Below are positions 19,046 to 30,117 of a stretch of 64,000 nucleotides of DNA, in pieces. Numbering within the stretch: the first letter of the stretch is position 1; the number at the start of each line of letters is the position of its first letter. The notes below the pieces were generated by a model that worked only from the letters and a program-made list of their open reading frames with translations, did not search any database and was not told where the DNA came from. The position numbers and the translations under genes are program-made. The DNA comes from Chitinophagaceae bacterium (GTDB lineage: Bacteria; Bacteroidota; Bacteroidia; Chitinophagales; Chitinophagaceae): the NCBI GenBank assembly GCA_017307755.1, contig JAFKGQ010000006.1, forward strand, positions 640,001 to 704,000. The letters are read 5' to 3'.

Positions 19046-22000
19046 TTAAGGCGCCAGCGATATCCGTATCTGCAACCCTCCCTTCGTCGTCGTGATCGGA
19101 GGTGTTGTAGAGATCTTCGGAGTCGTCCTGCTCTGATCAAAATAGAATTTCACATTGATCCGGTTATTCAACACATAATCGATCGATGGAGATATCCGCA
19201 CTATCCGCTGTCCGCCCGTAGGCAAGGCGGCATTCTGATCCAGATAGCTGCTGGAAGTCGCATTATCCCGTATACTAAAATCCAGCCGCAGCGTAAGATC
19301 ATTCTGCAGCTTATTGGAAGAGGCGCTCTGCCCCGGCATCTTTATCTTAAAAGGCAGCGACACCCCCCGCTTGCGGAAACCCGCGCCGATGGTGATCTCT
19401 GTCGAACGCGTCTCGCTTAATTGGAAATCGATCAGGCTAAGACTCAGCTGACGGGACTTGCTATAACCGACCTTCGCCTGCAGTTGATTGACAAACTGCA
19501 TATCCACATCCAGCAACGGCGCAAATTGCTCCTGGATAGTAATGTTGGGCACCTGATAATACGGAACGAAATTACCGCTGATGGAGTCCCTGAATCCCGG
19601 TTGCCCATAACCCAGTGGGTCCTGATAATTCAACTGTGAGTTAAAGCTGTTCATGCTCAGCGTACTGGTATACGCATTGGTGATATTAAAGCTGGTAAAG
19701 ACCTTATTAAATCCTGGCAACTTGGCGAGCCCCGTATAGCTGATGTTCCAGTTCGGTTTGGGAAGATAGCCGGAGAAAGGATTGGATGTCACATCGCTGC
19801 CGCCCGTCTCGTTGATCAGCGCCACCTTGGAAGGACTTTTACCCGTGTAAGCCGCAATAAAGGCAGGTATCAGCACATCCTGCGCATACTTGCTATAGCC
19901 CAGCGCATACCCGTCGGCGCCTACCAGCCCTCCCGTATATTTGTTGATGCTGCCCAGCCGCTGGGAGATAATGCTCCGGTAGTTCTCGAATTTCTGGAAT
20001 GTCTGTGACAGCTCATTGGGTTTATACTTCTCAAACAAAGTACCAAAGGAAATATAGCTGATGCTGAACGTACCCGCCATATAGGGGTTCAACCTGGAAT
20101 ATCCTGACCCGCCAGCCGTATCCTTGTACAACTCCGAATAGTTCTTTCCAAAGGTTTTATCAAAAGTGATGGAAATATGCAGGTCCCGGACAGGTTCCAG
20201 GATAGCCGTAGCCGTTATCCGCTGCGAATAAGTGATAATATTCTGGTTATTAAAGGTCGTGTCGGTGGTCAGCAGCCTTTTTTGCCCCAGCTTATTGATA
20301 AAAGTGGTATCCGGTCTTTTCCCAAACACATAACCCCAGCCCGGCTGGTTGTCACGCCAGTTCATCCCCAGCGCCTGCGTGCTGTCCAGGAAACCATAGA
20401 TAGTCGAAGACGAATTGTCCGAATAATTAAAAGTGACATGCTTCAGGGAAGTCAGCAGTTTCGCGAGCCCCTTGGCAACTCCCTTCAATTCCGGCACCGG
20501 ACGCTGGAAAGAAGGTTTGTTCCTGGCTGTGTCCTTACCCGTGGCCGGGGGTCTGCCGGGCGGCGCGCCAGTCTGGTCCAGACGCCCCAATATTTTCCAT
20601 TTACTATACAATCTTGTAAAATCCAGGTCCGCGAGTAAGGTCCTTTGCTGCGTATTCTGTATGCTGTTACCAAGGTAAGCGGCCAATTGAGAAGCGCCCG
20701 TCCAGGTGAAAGTGGACGAATAGCCGGCACGTATCGTGGTCCAGTCGAGCGCCGGGATCTTGGCGGTCGGCAACGTATAGGTCGCATTGGCGCTCTGCAT
20801 ATATAAAATGGTCCTGCCGCCTTTCCAGAAGTTCCGCCACATCTTCCTGCGCTGCGAGCTATTCAGCCGGCCGCTGTCCTCATCCACCCAGGCCCTGTTG
20901 GTAGCCGTATAATCGACGGAGAACGATCTTGTCAGATCCCATCGCAAAGTATACATCCTGTCAAAGGTGAAGAACTTATTGTATGTCTCCGGCAGTATAT
21001 CCTTGGGCCCTCCGATATTACGGCTGCGATAGGCGCCGAATTGCCGGACCACGTTGGCCTGGAAGCCCAGTACCGAAGGCACTGGGTTGATGTTGAAATC
21101 CCGTATCAGCGCCAGCCATGGCGTTCTGGGTTTCATCTTTTTAAAAGGCTCCCAGTACCTGGCTGTATGCGTGTAGTTATAGGCAAGACTAGCCTTGTTC
21201 GTGATCAGCTCATCCTCTACAGCCAGCGGACTATGGTGCTCGCTCCGGTTGTAAGAATAGCTGACATTAAAGTTCTCGATACTATATATCTTGTTCGGCT
21301 TACCCGTGGTGTTATTCTTATGTACATTGGTGAAGTTCACGGTCTGCACTGTCGTTTGATCCACCGCCTGCTCCCTGACGGAATCCTTTTGTGCAGACGG
21401 GGTCCCATTGATCTTATCCTTCAACTTAATGTCCAGGTCGAAAGGATCGTATTGAGGGGTACTGGTGGTCTTTGTTATGCCTGCATATACAGGAATGGAC
21501 ATGGCCGCTTTTTTCGGCAGGAGCTTGCCCAGTTCCAGGTTGGCCGCCGCATCGAACTGGGTATTGTTATCCAGACTTCGCTCATTCGTATTTTGATCGA
21601 TAGAGCCAAAGCCCGCCGTCCTGACGCTTCCCGAGATATTTACCGTACCCAGGTCAGCCAGTTTCGTTTCCACCTTGCCCACGGCCGCCCAGCCGCCCTT
21701 CTGGCTGATGTCCGTGAGTCGCAGCTCGTTAAACCATACCTCTGTACAAATAGTAGGTTGCCGTACGTTCTGTACGCCTAAAAAGATGGCTTCCACCGAT
21801 CCCAGGTTGGGATTCCCCAGGATCGCAAAGGACCTTCCGTTCGGGTCCGTTTCCTTATAGTAGACATTGCTGGTGCCATGACTGTTACGGTTGATCTTCA
21901 GCTGTATCAGCCGCTGGAGGGTAAGATTGAGGTTATTGTCGGCGGGCCATACGTCCGTATCCAGCGTAGCCCCCCAGTTCGTTCGCTTCAACGGTATCTT

Positions 22001-25000
22001 GATCTCATAATAGTTGCTGACAAAATCACTCCCCAGACGGATCACCGCCGAAAGGTCATTATCGCTGATCCCGTTCGTGCTGGTTACGCCTTCCGCATGG
22101 ATAAACATATCCATGGTGCCATATCTGCGCAGGTCCAGCACCGTAGTCTTGTACACGCCCCGTACGTCACCGTTCTTCAGACCGCATATCTGCAGGCTCA
22201 TCGCCTGTTCGTTAAGAAGAAGATTGACATTGTTGTTGCTCAGCTCCTGCTGACGCAATACGCCGGGAGGAGAGACATAGGCAATAGGCGTCCGGGAGCT
22301 GTTCTGTTCGATATTCACCGCCGTCACGTTAAAGGTGGTGTTATTCGTAGGCAGCAGCGTGTAGTTGCCCGTGGTGTCGATGACATAGGTAAAACTTCTC
22401 CATGAGTTCCTCACCAGCTCCAGCTTGGCAAAGCGACATACCACCGAATCATCAAAACCCGTAAGGTACATCCGCATAAATTGAATGGACTTGAAGTCTG
22501 GGATATTCCCCACCTTCTTGTAATATTCCGAGATGGGTATGCGGAATTGATACCATGTCTGCTGGGTGCCGCCCCCCCTGGGGGTGAAGGTGATACTGTC
22601 CGTTACAAACCCCTTCCCTACCCCGATGCTGTCCCTATGCAGATCCACCTTATATTCCCAGTACTCTTCCAGCTCGTTCATCGTGTTGTCCCTGTTAAGG
22701 TCTTCCTGGTCGGGATACAGCGTATAGGCCGTCAGTGTCGTCTGGCCCGCGGTGGCGATGGGAGAGTTGCCCTGTGGGTTGTTTACGTTTTTATATCGAC
22801 CAAGGATACCCGTTTGGGATTTATCATAGTTAGCATCCCGATAGTTGATAAAGTCATCACTGGAAGGGTCGGCAAGGGCGCTTTGATAAATGGCCGATCC
22901 CGTACCGTATTGCGCAGCCAGCGTGTTCAGATAATTCTGGTACTTGGTCCTTTCATCATCGTCATTCATACCGTCAAAACCCACATCCTGATACGGCCGG
23001 TCCGACGCATCATTGCTAAAAGCCGTTGTCACCTGTATGGGATTGGCCGGCACCCGTCCCCATACACTGCTGTTGTCAATGGCCGCATTGATATTGGGCG
23101 TATTGAGCCCATTCTCAAATTGCTTCTTCCCATCCCGGAGAATGTCCTCCGAAACGCTGCCCAGATCGAAATACAATTGGCCCGTAGGATTTGGGGCATT
23201 ATTCAGAAAGGGACTTTGCATCCAGAACTGGATGACTTCAATATTATTTGTCTCGAAGTCTGTCTGGTCGATGGCGCGCATAATACCCCCCCAGCGCTTT
23301 TGCGGGTTGTTGAGCCTCCCTGTGGCGGCATTGATGCTTCCCGGACGGGCATCATAGTTATAAGGTCCTTTCTCCCTGGGATAAAAGGCCAGGTCAAAGG
23401 TCACCAGCTGCGCCTGCCCCGTCTGTACTGATTGCTGCGGGAAGATATCCTGTACAAAGACAGGAGATATCCGGGGGTCCAGCCGTGAGTTCTGATACTT
23501 TACGGGGTTATTGGGATTGCTCTGGTCCTGTAAAGTAGGCTCGATATTGTACCAGGCCAGTTTGGCGCGATTAAACCCATATTCTATTGAATCTTTCAGG
23601 TCGGCTTCCGGGAAAAGCCCGTTCTTCTGCGGAGTAGAGGCCAGCGCCCAGCTCGTCAGAGGAAAACGCAGGTCGATAGAACTGGTCGACCCTTCAAAAT
23701 CATCGATATAGACAGCACCGCTGGTTCCCTTTCCTATCTGCGGAGGATGACCCGGCTTCAGAATGGCCATTTCCCCATACGCATTGATCGTGCTCATTTC
23801 CTTTGTAGTATAGAAAGGCAGTTTGTCAAGCAGCCGCGTCAGTTGCGGCAGTTGCCCCCGGTAACTGATATCCGCGCCATACATGGTATTGCGTATCGGG
23901 TCCTCTCCATAGTTGGTCTTGCTGAAAAAAGGACGCTCGTTCAGTCTTTCGATAGTAGCTCCGATATTGAGGGCTTCCTTCGGCGTATTTTTCGCCTGAT
24001 AGTCAAACCGGAGCCCCATAAAGCTCCGTTGCTGAAGCCCAAAACTGGCATTATTCTCATAAGAGACATTCACGGGAACGCCGGAATTAAGGATAGCCTG
24101 GTTGATCACCTGTACCGTGCCCATGTTATAGTCCACGACATAATCCACGTTCTCCTTCAAGGTCAACCCGCCAGCCGTCACGACCACCGAGCCCGGCGGC
24201 ACATTATATGCCCCCAGTTGAAGATTGGCTGTGGCCTGCCCCTTGGCTACGCCCTGGAGGACGTACCGGTCCACGTTGGCATAGGTCTGAGCCACCGCCT
24301 TGATGGTGTCATACAGTTGGTGAAAGATATATTTAGCCTTCAGGTCCTGGGGCGCTCCCGTAAAAGCCACCGAATCCAGGTCATGCCCAAAAGGCTCAAG
24401 CAAAGGAAAAATAACCCTTCCCTGCTGGGACAAGACCGTATAGCCCTCAAGATAGTCGAAGATCCCATCCGGCTGAGGGTCATTACGGGTATTAAGACGG
24501 TCGAGATTCAGCAGGGTCAGCAGAGGTATGTTCGCCTTCGGCCCTTCAGGTATATAACGCTTGGTGCCTTTGCTGGGCTCATCATATAATATATTGAACT
24601 GGAACCCCGCCTGCTGTATATTGGATAAATAGTTGCCGGTGGCCGTTTTCAGCGCATACACGTTCTTCATCATCAGGTTCCACAAAGGAAGGTTGGTCCG
24701 TTGAGAAGTGGCCTTCAGCAGCTTGAGGTACAACACTTTCTGGGAGCCGGATCCCGTGCCCGCCACCGTATCCGGCGGTACGTCCGATGAGAACTCACCC
24801 ACCTGGTAGATCTTTCCATTATAACTGTACTGATATGCCACCGCCAGCACATCATTGGCCTGAAGGGTCTGGTTCACCGAGATAAAGCCGATTTGCGGGT
24901 TGAAATAATAATCGCTGGCGCTGAGCTTCCGGGCATACACCATTTCAAAATCCTGCACCTGCTGCAGCCCCAAGGAATTAAGTTTATTAGCCGCCTGTGA

Positions 25001-26236
25001 GGGGATGCGGCTGGCCGGATCGCTGATAATGCTGCTGTATTCGGAGTTGGCTGCGTTGAAAGGATACTCCAATCCCGTCCTTGGTATAATATTAGGGTTA
25101 TATGGAGCGCTTTCACCCAGGTCCATAAGCCCCACGATATTCCTCGAGCCCGTATCGATCCCATTACGGTTGGTGACCCACACTTCCATCCGGAGGATAT
25201 TCACCTGCGAAGTGACGACGGGCAGCTTGGACATGGCCCTGTTAAAATATTTGCGGAAATACTGCGACAGCAGGAAGTGCCGGTTCTCTTCATAGTCATC
25301 CGCCTTGAATTGATACGAGGTCACCGCCGCTCCGCCCTGGGAAGACACCGATTGCTTTTGGGAACGCTGGTTGGCCAGGACCGCAGTAACGGACAATTTT
25401 CCGAACTGCAGCTTTGTTTTGATCCCAAAAAGGGATTGGGCGCCGCTCATCAGGGTACTGGGCGTAGTAAAAGAGACATTCCCCGCTTCTATCTTCTTGA
25501 TGATCTCATCGGGGCCGCCTGTATAGTCCAGTTTTAATTGGTTCTCAAAGTCAAAGTTGGCGAGTGTGTTATAGCTGATGGGCAGCTTTAGTTTATCCCC
25601 GATATTACCGATGACATTTATATTGGCATTTTCCTGGAAGTCGAAGCCGCCGGTTCTCCGGGCCCTTTCCGGAAGGGTGGGGTTCTGGATATTTTGCCCC
25701 TGGTAGCCCACCGTAAGGTCCACATTACCCTGGGGCCGGATATCTATCTTCCCGTTGCCAAATATCCGGTTGAAAAGATTGTCCCCGACAGACAGTTTTG
25801 GACGCAGGAGCTTTTTATTCAAGGCGCTCAACGCATCCGCCCGCTTCCGGAAATAATCATTCTCCGACTGCTGGGACTGCAACATCATCAACTCGTCAAA
25901 TGTAAGATAGGTGGGTTTTCTATAATATTGATTCCCAATTTTTTCTACAATATAATAATGCTTGGTAACAGGGTCGTACTCGATAGAATCCCGGATATTT
26001 GACGGGTCCCTCAGATCAAAAGGGTTCCTGTTCCGGTTGGTAAACGGGTCGCCCCTGCGGTCATGCAGGGGAAAATGCATCGAGTCGGCAGGACGTCCTG
26101 CTGTATCCTTTCCCTTTTGTGTGGAATCTGCCCGTTTTGTGGAATCCTGGGTCTGTTGAGCGGATACGGTTATACATAACCCTACCAGAGCGGCGGTCAT
26201 CACCGTTGAAACCAAATGAAACAAATATCGCGTCAA
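19046..26236 (-). CDS. sprA: SprA, outer-membrane translocon of the type IX secretion system
   Basis: A 2396-aa secreted protein with a signal peptide (about 1-26, ending VSAQ). SprA forms the giant single-chain outer-membrane channel of the type IX system. It was first found as a gliding-motility protein in Flavobacterium johnsoniae, where it also sits beside ruvA and has nearly the same length (about 2400 aa). The protein is rich in beta-barrel-like strands and aromatic residues. It lies 43 bases after ruvA on the same strand, so they form an operon. Cargo proteins and the other por/gld genes are not in this window. Confidence 0.95.
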   Translation of the reverse strand: MTRYLFHLVSTVMTAALVGLCITVSAQQTQDSTKRADSTQKGKDTAGRPADSMHFPLHDRRGDPFTNRNRNPFDLRDPSNIRDSIEYDPVTKHYYIVEKIGNQYYRKPTYLTFDELMMLQSQQSENDYFRKRADALSALNKKLLRPKLSVGDNLFNRIFGNGKIDIRPQGNVDLTVGYQGQNIQNPTLPERARRTGGFDFQENANINVIGNIGDKLKLPISYNTLANFDFENQLKLDYTGGPDEIIKKIEAGNVSFTTPSTLMSGAQSLFGIKTKLQFGKLSVTAVLANQRSQKQSVSSQGGAAVTSYQFKADDYEENRHFLLSQYFRKYFNRAMSKLPVVTSQVNILRMEVWVTNRNGIDTGSRNIVGLMDLGESAPYNPNIIPRTGLEYPFNAANSEYSSIISDPASRIPSQAANKLNSLGLQQVQDFEMVYARKLSASDYYFNPQIGFISVNQTLQANDVLAVAYQYSYNGKIYQVGEFSSDVPPDTVAGTGSGSQKVLYLKLLKATSQRTNLPLWNLMMKNVYALKTATGNYLSNIQQAGFQFNILYDEPSKGTKRYIPEGPKANIPLLTLLNLDRLNTRNDPQPDGIFDYLEGYTVLSQQGRVIFPLLEPFGHDLDSVAFTGAPQDLKAKYIFHQLYDTIKAVAQTYANVDRYVLQGVAKGQATANLQLGAYNVPPGSVVVTAGGLTLKENVDYVVDYNMGTVQVINQAILNSGVPVNVSYENNASFGLQQRSFMGLRFDYQAKNTPKEALNIGATIERLNERPFFSKTNYGEDPIRNTMYGADISYRGQLPQLTRLLDKLPFYTTKEMSTINAYGEMAILKPGHPPQIGKGTSGAVYIDDFEGSTSSIDLRFPLTSWALASTPQKNGLFPEADLKDSIEYGFNRAKLAWYNIEPTLQDQSNPNNPVKYQNSRLDPRISPVFVQDIFPQQSVQTGQAQLVTFDLAFYPREKGPYNYDARPGSINAATGRLNNPQKRWGGIMRAIDQTDFETNNIEVIQFWMQSPFLNNAPNPTGQLYFDLGSVSEDILRDGKKQFENGLNTPNINAAIDNSSVWGRVPANPIQVTTAFSNDASDRPYQDVGFDGMNDDDERTKYQNYLNTLAAQYGTGSAIYQSALADPSSDDFINYRDANYDKSQTGILGRYKNVNNPQGNSPIATAGQTTLTAYTLYPDQEDLNRDNTMNELEEYWEYKVDLHRDSIGVGKGFVTDSITFTPRGGGTQQTWYQFRIPISEYYKKVGNIPDFKSIQFMRMYLTGFDDSVVCRFAKLELVRNSWRSFTYVIDTTGNYTLLPTNNTTFNVTAVNIEQNSSRTPIAYVSPPGVLRQQELSNNNVNLLLNEQAMSLQICGLKNGDVRGVYKTTVLDLRRYGTMDMFIHAEGVTSTNGISDNDLSAVIRLGSDFVSNYYEIKIPLKRTNWGATLDTDVWPADNNLNLTLQRLIQLKINRNSHGTSNVYYKETDPNGRSFAILGNPNLGSVEAIFLGVQNVRQPTICTEVWFNELRLTDISQKGGWAAVGKVETKLADLGTVNISGSVRTAGFGSIDQNTNERSLDNNTQFDAAANLELGKLLPKKAAMSIPVYAGITKTTSTPQYDPFDLDIKLKDKINGTPSAQKDSVREQAVDQTTVQTVNFTNVHKNNTTGKPNKIYSIENFNVSYSYNRSEHHSPLAVEDELITNKASLAYNYTHTARYWEPFKKMKPRTPWLALIRDFNINPVPSVLGFQANVVRQFGAYRSRNIGGPKDILPETYNKFFTFDRMYTLRWDLTRSFSVDYTATNRAWVDEDSGRLNSSQRRKMWRNFWKGGRTILYMQSANATYTLPTAKIPALDWTTIRAGYSSTFTWTGASQLAAYLGNSIQNTQQRTLLADLDFTRLYSKWKILGRLDQTGAPPGRPPATGKDTARNKPSFQRPVPELKGVAKGLAKLLTSLKHVTFNYSDNSSSTIYGFLDSTQALGMNWRDNQPGWGYVFGKRPDTTFINKLGQKRLLTTDTTFNNQNIITYSQRITATAILEPVRDLHISITFDKTFGKNYSELYKDTAGGSGYSRLNPYMAGTFSISYISFGTLFEKYKPNELSQTFQKFENYRSIISQRLGSINKYTGGLVGADGYALGYSKYAQDVLIPAFIAAYTGKSPSKVALINETGGSDVTSNPFSGYLPKPNWNISYTGLAKLPGFNKVFTSFNITNAYTSTLSMNSFNSQLNYQDPLGYGQPGFRDSISGNFVPYYQVPNITIQEQFAPLLDVDMQFVNQLQAKVGYSKSRQLSLSLIDFQLSETRSTEITIGAGFRKRGVSLPFKIKMPGQSASSNKLQNDLTLRLDFSIRDNATSSSYLDQNAALPTGGQRIVRISPSIDYVLNNRINVKFYFDQSRTTPKISTTPPITTTKGGLQIRISLAP

Positions 26237-26279
26237 TTTTCCCCCAAGAATTAGGTTAAGTACAAGTAGGAACGATAGG

Positions 26280-26864
26280 CTAAAGTGTTTTTAAAGCTTT
26301 CTTAATAACGTCCTCAACCTTATGGCTTTCGGACTTCTCACTCAGGACCTTGCGAACGGCATTTTCTGCGGCAGGCCGGGCTATGCCAAGCGCAATTAGT
26401 GCATTTAACGCATCCTGTTCCAAGCTATTGTCTATCAATGATGAAATATTTGTTTCCACTTTGTTCTTACCCAGCTTGTCCCGCAGCTCCAAAATGACCC
26501 TTTCCGCCGACTTTTTCCCGATGCCTTTGATACTCTCCAATTGCCGGGCATTCCCCTGGAGAATGGCGCGGGTGATTTCCTCCGGTTTCATGGAGGACAA
26601 CATCATCCTGGCCGTGGAAGCGCCTACACCCGAGACGCTGATCAGTTGGATAAACAGGTCCTTCTCCGCCCTGTCAAAAAAGCCGTATAGAACATGGGCA
26701 TCTTCCCTGATATGCAGATATGTCAGCAGGAGCCCCTTATCCAGGTCCTGTATCTGTGAATAGGTATGCAGGCTTATTTGCAGCTCATATCCCACACCGC
26801 CAACATCCACATGCAAAAGGGCAGGACTCTTGAGGACAAAATCTCCACGTAAAAAAGCAATCAT
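26280..26864 (-). CDS. ruvA: Holliday junction branch-migration protein RuvA
   Basis: DNA-binding subunit that loads the RuvB motor on Holliday junctions. It is 194 aa from the ATG at 26864 (MIAFLRGDF...). It has an OB domain (1-62), two HhH motifs (LISVSGVGASTA and LESIKGIGKKSAERVILELRDKL) and a C-terminal domain that contacts RuvB (about 145-194). An open frame continues upstream to 27398 but runs antisense through fabH and has no RuvA character. First gene of the ruvA-sprA unit. Confidence 0.97.
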   Translation of the reverse strand: MIAFLRGDFVLKSPALLHVDVGGVGYELQISLHTYSQIQDLDKGLLLTYLHIREDAHVLYGFFDRAEKDLFIQLISVSGVGASTARMMLSSMKPEEITRAILQGNARQLESIKGIGKKSAERVILELRDKLGKNKVETNISSLIDNSLEQDALNALIALGIARPAAENAVRKVLSEKSESHKVEDVIKKALKTL

Positions 26865-26949
26865 ACTTAACTGGTTGTGAGCCCCCGAAACTATGAATAT
26901 TTTTCCCCACCTTTGTGAAAATTTTTTATTAACCTGATTGGAAATCATA

Positions 26950-27942
26950 ATGAGCCAAAAATTGACCGCCGCGATCACAGCCGTCGGAGGATATGTACCC
27001 GAAGACCGTCTTACCAACACCGACCTGGAAAAGATAGTTGATACAAATGATGAATGGATCCGCACACGCACTGGCATAGAAGAAAGAAGGATACTGAAGG
27101 GAGAAGGCAAAGCCACTTCAGACCTTTGTGTCCCCGTGGTGCAGGAGATCTGCAAAAAAAGAGGCATCAGCCCGGAAGAGATTGATTGTCTTATCGTAGC
27201 CACCGTAACTCCCGATATGTTGTTCCCTTCCACCGCCAATATCACCTGTGATAAGGTAGGAGCAAAGAATGCATGGGGGTTTGACATGAGCGCAGCCTGT
27301 TCCGGCTTTTTATACGCCCTTACCTCAGGCGCGATGTATATCGAAAGCGGAAGGTTCAAAAAAGTTATCGTCGTCGGCGCGGATAAGATGAGCAGCATCG
27401 TCGACTACAGCGATCGTACTACCTGTATCATCTTTGGCGACGGCGCCGGGGGAGTGCTGTTGGAACCAAATTACCAGGGTTATGGCATACTGGACAGCAT
27501 CCTGAAAAGCGATGGCAGCGGTCGTACCCACCTGCATATGAAAGCCGGCGGATCACTTCGTCCCTCCTCTTTTGAGACGGTTGCCGCAAAAGAACATTAC
27601 ATTTATCAGGAAGGACAGGCCGTATTCAAGTTTGCCGTAAAAGGAATGGCAGATGTCAGCGCCGAGCTGATGGAGCGCAATCGCCTGTCGGCCGATGACA
27701 TCGCCTGGCTGGTGCCGCACCAGGCCAACAAACGCATCATCGATGCCACGGCCCATCGCATGGGACTCTCCGGAGAAAAGGTCATGGTAAACATACAACG
27801 TTACGGGAACACCACCGCCGGCACCATTCCTCTCTGCCTGTGGGACTGGGAAAACAAATTGAATAAAGGGGACAACCTCGTCCTGGCCGCTTTTGGCGGA
27901 GGTTTTACCTGGGGCGCAACCCTCGTAAAGTGGGGACATTAA
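26950..27942 (+). CDS. fabH: 3-oxoacyl-ACP synthase III
   Basis: Starts fatty-acid chains by condensing an acyl-CoA with malonyl-ACP. From the ATG at 26950 it has 330 aa. The catalytic triad is Cys117 (MSAACSGF), His257 (VPHQANKRI) and Asn287 ([12 protein letters not shown]). A TTG at 26938 is in frame but less likely. A box CACCTTTG at 26908-26915 may be its -7 element (one mismatch). The gene is divergent from ruvA. Chitinophagaceae make many branched iso acids, for which FabH primer choice matters, but specificity cannot be read here. Confidence 0.96.
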   Translation: MSQKLTAAITAVGGYVPEDRLTNTDLEKIVDTNDEWIRTRTGIEERRILKGEGKATSDLCVPVVQEICKKRGISPEEIDCLIVATVTPDMLFPSTANITCDKVGAKNAWGFDMSAACSGFLYALTSGAMYIESGRFKKVIVVGADKMSSIVDYSDRTTCIIFGDGAGGVLLEPNYQGYGILDSILKSDGSGRTHLHMKAGGSLRPSSFETVAAKEHYIYQEGQAVFKFAVKGMADVSAELMERNRLSADDIAWLVPHQANKRIIDATAHRMGLSGEKVMVNIQRYGNTTAGTIPLCLWDWENKLNKGDNLVLAAFGGGFTWGATLVKWGH

Positions 27943-27981
27943 ATAGCCGCAAACTACCAGCTGCGAAAAAAGATCAAAGCC

Positions 27982-28446
27982 ATGAATATAGAAATACGCC
28001 GCGCAGTGGAGGAAGACTGCCCCCGGTTACTCGAACTCGTCCGGGAACTGGCGGATTATGAGCGGGCACATCATGAAGTTATTGTTACACTACAACATTT
28101 TATTGATAGTGGCTTTGGCCCTCACCCCGTCTGGTGGGCATTTGTAGCTGACATTGATGGAAAAGTAGAGGGATTTGCGCTTTATTACATTCGCTATAGC
28201 ACCTGGAAAGGACAACGGATGTACCTCGAAGATCTCATCGTCACCGAAAAGATGCGGGGGAAAGGACTGGGTAAATTATTGTTTGACCGGTTGCTGATAG
28301 AAGTAAAGGAAAAGAATTTCCAGGGAATGGCTTGGCAGGTATTGGATTGGAACGAGCCCGCTATCAACTTCTATAAAAAATATAAGGCTGCTTTCGATGC
28401 AGGCTGGATCAATTGCGCAATAGATAATCCGGACTTCCGCCCTTAG
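27982..28446 (+). CDS. GNAT acetyltransferase, diamine/thialysine acetyltransferase-like
   Basis: A 154-aa single GNAT domain. The acetyl-CoA loop is MRGKGLGKLLFDRLL (R/Q-x-x-G-x-G/A), preceded by the strand MYLEDLIVTE, and the C-terminal WNEPAINFYKKY motif is complete. The pattern LVRELADYERA...V, then YLEDLIV..., resembles the spermidine/thialysine N-acetyltransferase subgroup. The substrate is inferred only from that resemblance. Its stop overlaps the fabD stop (convergent) by 4 bases. Confidence 0.88.
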   Translation: MNIEIRRAVEEDCPRLLELVRELADYERAHHEVIVTLQHFIDSGFGPHPVWWAFVADIDGKVEGFALYYIRYSTWKGQRMYLEDLIVTEKMRGKGLGKLLFDRLLIEVKEKNFQGMAWQVLDWNEPAINFYKKYKAAFDAGWINCAIDNPDFRP

Positions 28447-29333
28447 TTGACCCCGCTGACCTGCATTTCCTTATTGATCTTCTGCACTAGTCCCTGGAGC
28501 ACTTTGCCTGGCCCGATCTCCGTGAATTGAGACGCCCCATCAGTAATCATGGCTTGCACACTTTGGGTCCAGCGCACAGCCCCTGTCAGTTGATCGATCA
28601 GGTTCTTTTTTATCTCATCCCTGGCAACTACAGCCTTGGCGGCTACATTCTGATAAATGGGACAGGTGGGGTTATAAAAAGTCGTTTTCTCGATGGCCTG
28701 CTGTAACTCATCTTTGGCATCATTCATCAGAGGAGAATGGAACGCGCCTCCCACCGGCAAGAGTAACGCCCGTTTGGCGCCCGCGGCTTTCAGCCGCTCG
28801 CAGGCTATTTCCACACCTTTTATCGAACCGCTTATTACAAGTTGACCCGGACAGTTATAATTGGCTGGTACGACAACCTCGCCCGTCTCCTGCTGTACTT
28901 CCGCACAAATAGCTTCCACTTTCTCATCTGCCAGACCCAATACTGCCGCCATAGTAGACGGCGTTTTTTCACATGCACGCTGCATGGCCTGCGCACGCGC
29001 GATCACCAGTTTCAGGCCATCCTCAAAGCTCAGTACGCTATTTGCTACAAGGGCGGAGAACTCCCCTAAAGAATGTCCCGCCACCATATCCGGCTTGTTA
29101 TTCTCGATCCCTTTGAAAGCAATCACCGAATGAAGAAAGATGGCCGGCTGCGTAACCTTTGTCTGCTTCAGGTCTGCTTCACTGCCGGAGAACATGACAT
29201 CGGAGATGCGAAACCCTGCAATTTCATTCGCCTGTTCAAATAATTTCTTTGCAAAAGCGCTATTCTCATAAAGGGTTTTTCCCATACCCGGGAATTGAGA
29301 TCCCTGTCCTGGAAAAATAAACGCATGCTTCAT
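28443..29333 (-). CDS. fabD: Malonyl-CoA:ACP transacylase
   Basis: Loads malonate on ACP for fatty-acid elongation. It is 296 aa from the ATG at 29333 (MKHAFIFPGQGSQFPGMG). The nucleophile Ser88 is in GHSLGEFSALVA, and the catalytic His is in GGAFHSPLM. A TTG two codons upstream is in frame but unneeded. fabH is 1.4 kb away on the other strand, and no acpP or fabF is adjacent. Confidence 0.97.
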   Translation of the reverse strand: MKHAFIFPGQGSQFPGMGKTLYENSAFAKKLFEQANEIAGFRISDVMFSGSEADLKQTKVTQPAIFLHSVIAFKGIENNKPDMVAGHSLGEFSALVANSVLSFEDGLKLVIARAQAMQRACEKTPSTMAAVLGLADEKVEAICAEVQQETGEVVVPANYNCPGQLVISGSIKGVEIACERLKAAGAKRALLLPVGGAFHSPLMNDAKDELQQAIEKTTFYNPTCPIYQNVAAKAVVARDEIKKNLIDQLTGAVRWTQSVQAMITDGASQFTEIGPGKVLQGLVQKINKEMQVSGVN

Positions 29334-29462
29334 ACACAATAGGGTTTATAAAACAAATATGCCACAAAGACCCGATTCAAAAAAGAAAATATTTCGGCAA
29401 AAAATTGTTATGAGAATGGCCGCCGGCCCCTCGTTCGAGCACCCGATCCCATTCGGTAGAGA

Positions 29463-30059
29463 TCAATGGAGCCTGGAAGAGATCAATTTGACAAACTCAC
29501 TGCGGGTTTCATTCTTCTCAAATTCTCCCCAGAAGGCGGAAGTAGTTGTGACGGAATTTTGTTTCTGGACGCCCCTCATCATCATACAAAGATGAGATGC
29601 CTCGATGACCACCGCCACACCCAATGGGTTCAGGGATTCTTTTATAGCGTGCAGTATCTGCGTGGTCAGTCTTTCCTGCACCTGCAGACGGCGCGAATAA
29701 ACGTCTACCACCCGGGCGATCTTGCTGAGTCCCGTGATCCAGCCATTGGGTATATATGCTACATGCGCTTTCCCAAAAAAAGGCAGCATATGATGTTCGC
29801 ACAAACTATATATTTCAATATCCTTTACCAGGATCATCTCGCTGACATCTTCATGGAACTTGGCAGAATCCAGAATAGCTTTTGCATCCATGTCATACCC
29901 CTGCGTTAAGAATTGCATAGCTTTGGCAACCCTTTCCGGAGTCTTCAAAAGCCCCTCCCTGTCAGGGTCTTCTCCCAACAGCGCCAGCGCATTCTTGTAA
30001 TTACCGGTAAGTCCTGAAGTGATCTTTTCATCATACTGCTCGACTTTCTTATAGGCCAT
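29463..30059 (-). CDS. folE: GTP cyclohydrolase I
   Basis: Converts GTP to dihydroneopterin triphosphate, the first step of folate, of tetrahydrobiopterin-like pterins and of queuosine. It has 198 aa. The zinc ligands are Cys87 and His90 ([12 protein letters not shown]) and Cys158 (SHLCMMMRG), and the [20 protein letters not shown] segment is classical. It is the third gene of a leftward set with two PTPS-family genes just upstream, whose substrate it makes. Confidence 0.97.
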   Translation of the reverse strand: MAYKKVEQYDEKITSGLTGNYKNALALLGEDPDREGLLKTPERVAKAMQFLTQGYDMDAKAILDSAKFHEDVSEMILVKDIEIYSLCEHHMLPFFGKAHVAYIPNGWITGLSKIARVVDVYSRRLQVQERLTTQILHAIKESLNPLGVAVVIEASHLCMMMRGVQKQNSVTTTSAFWGEFEKNETRSEFVKLISSRLH

Positions 30060-30117
30060 GGCTTCTCGAAATTTTAATATTTACTGTTCTTACTATTCGT
30101 CGTTTGTACCGTCTGTT

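Noticed and set aside
20177..25295. Several rightward frames of 100-316 codons inside sprA
   Set aside because: Shadows of the long leftward sprA frame. They have no start context or domain pattern and are rich in Arg/Ile, as expected for antisense of beta-rich coding DNA.
26865..27398. Upstream extension of the ruvA frame
   Set aside because: It runs antisense to fabH. RuvA begins with MIAFLRG at 26864, which gives the normal length.
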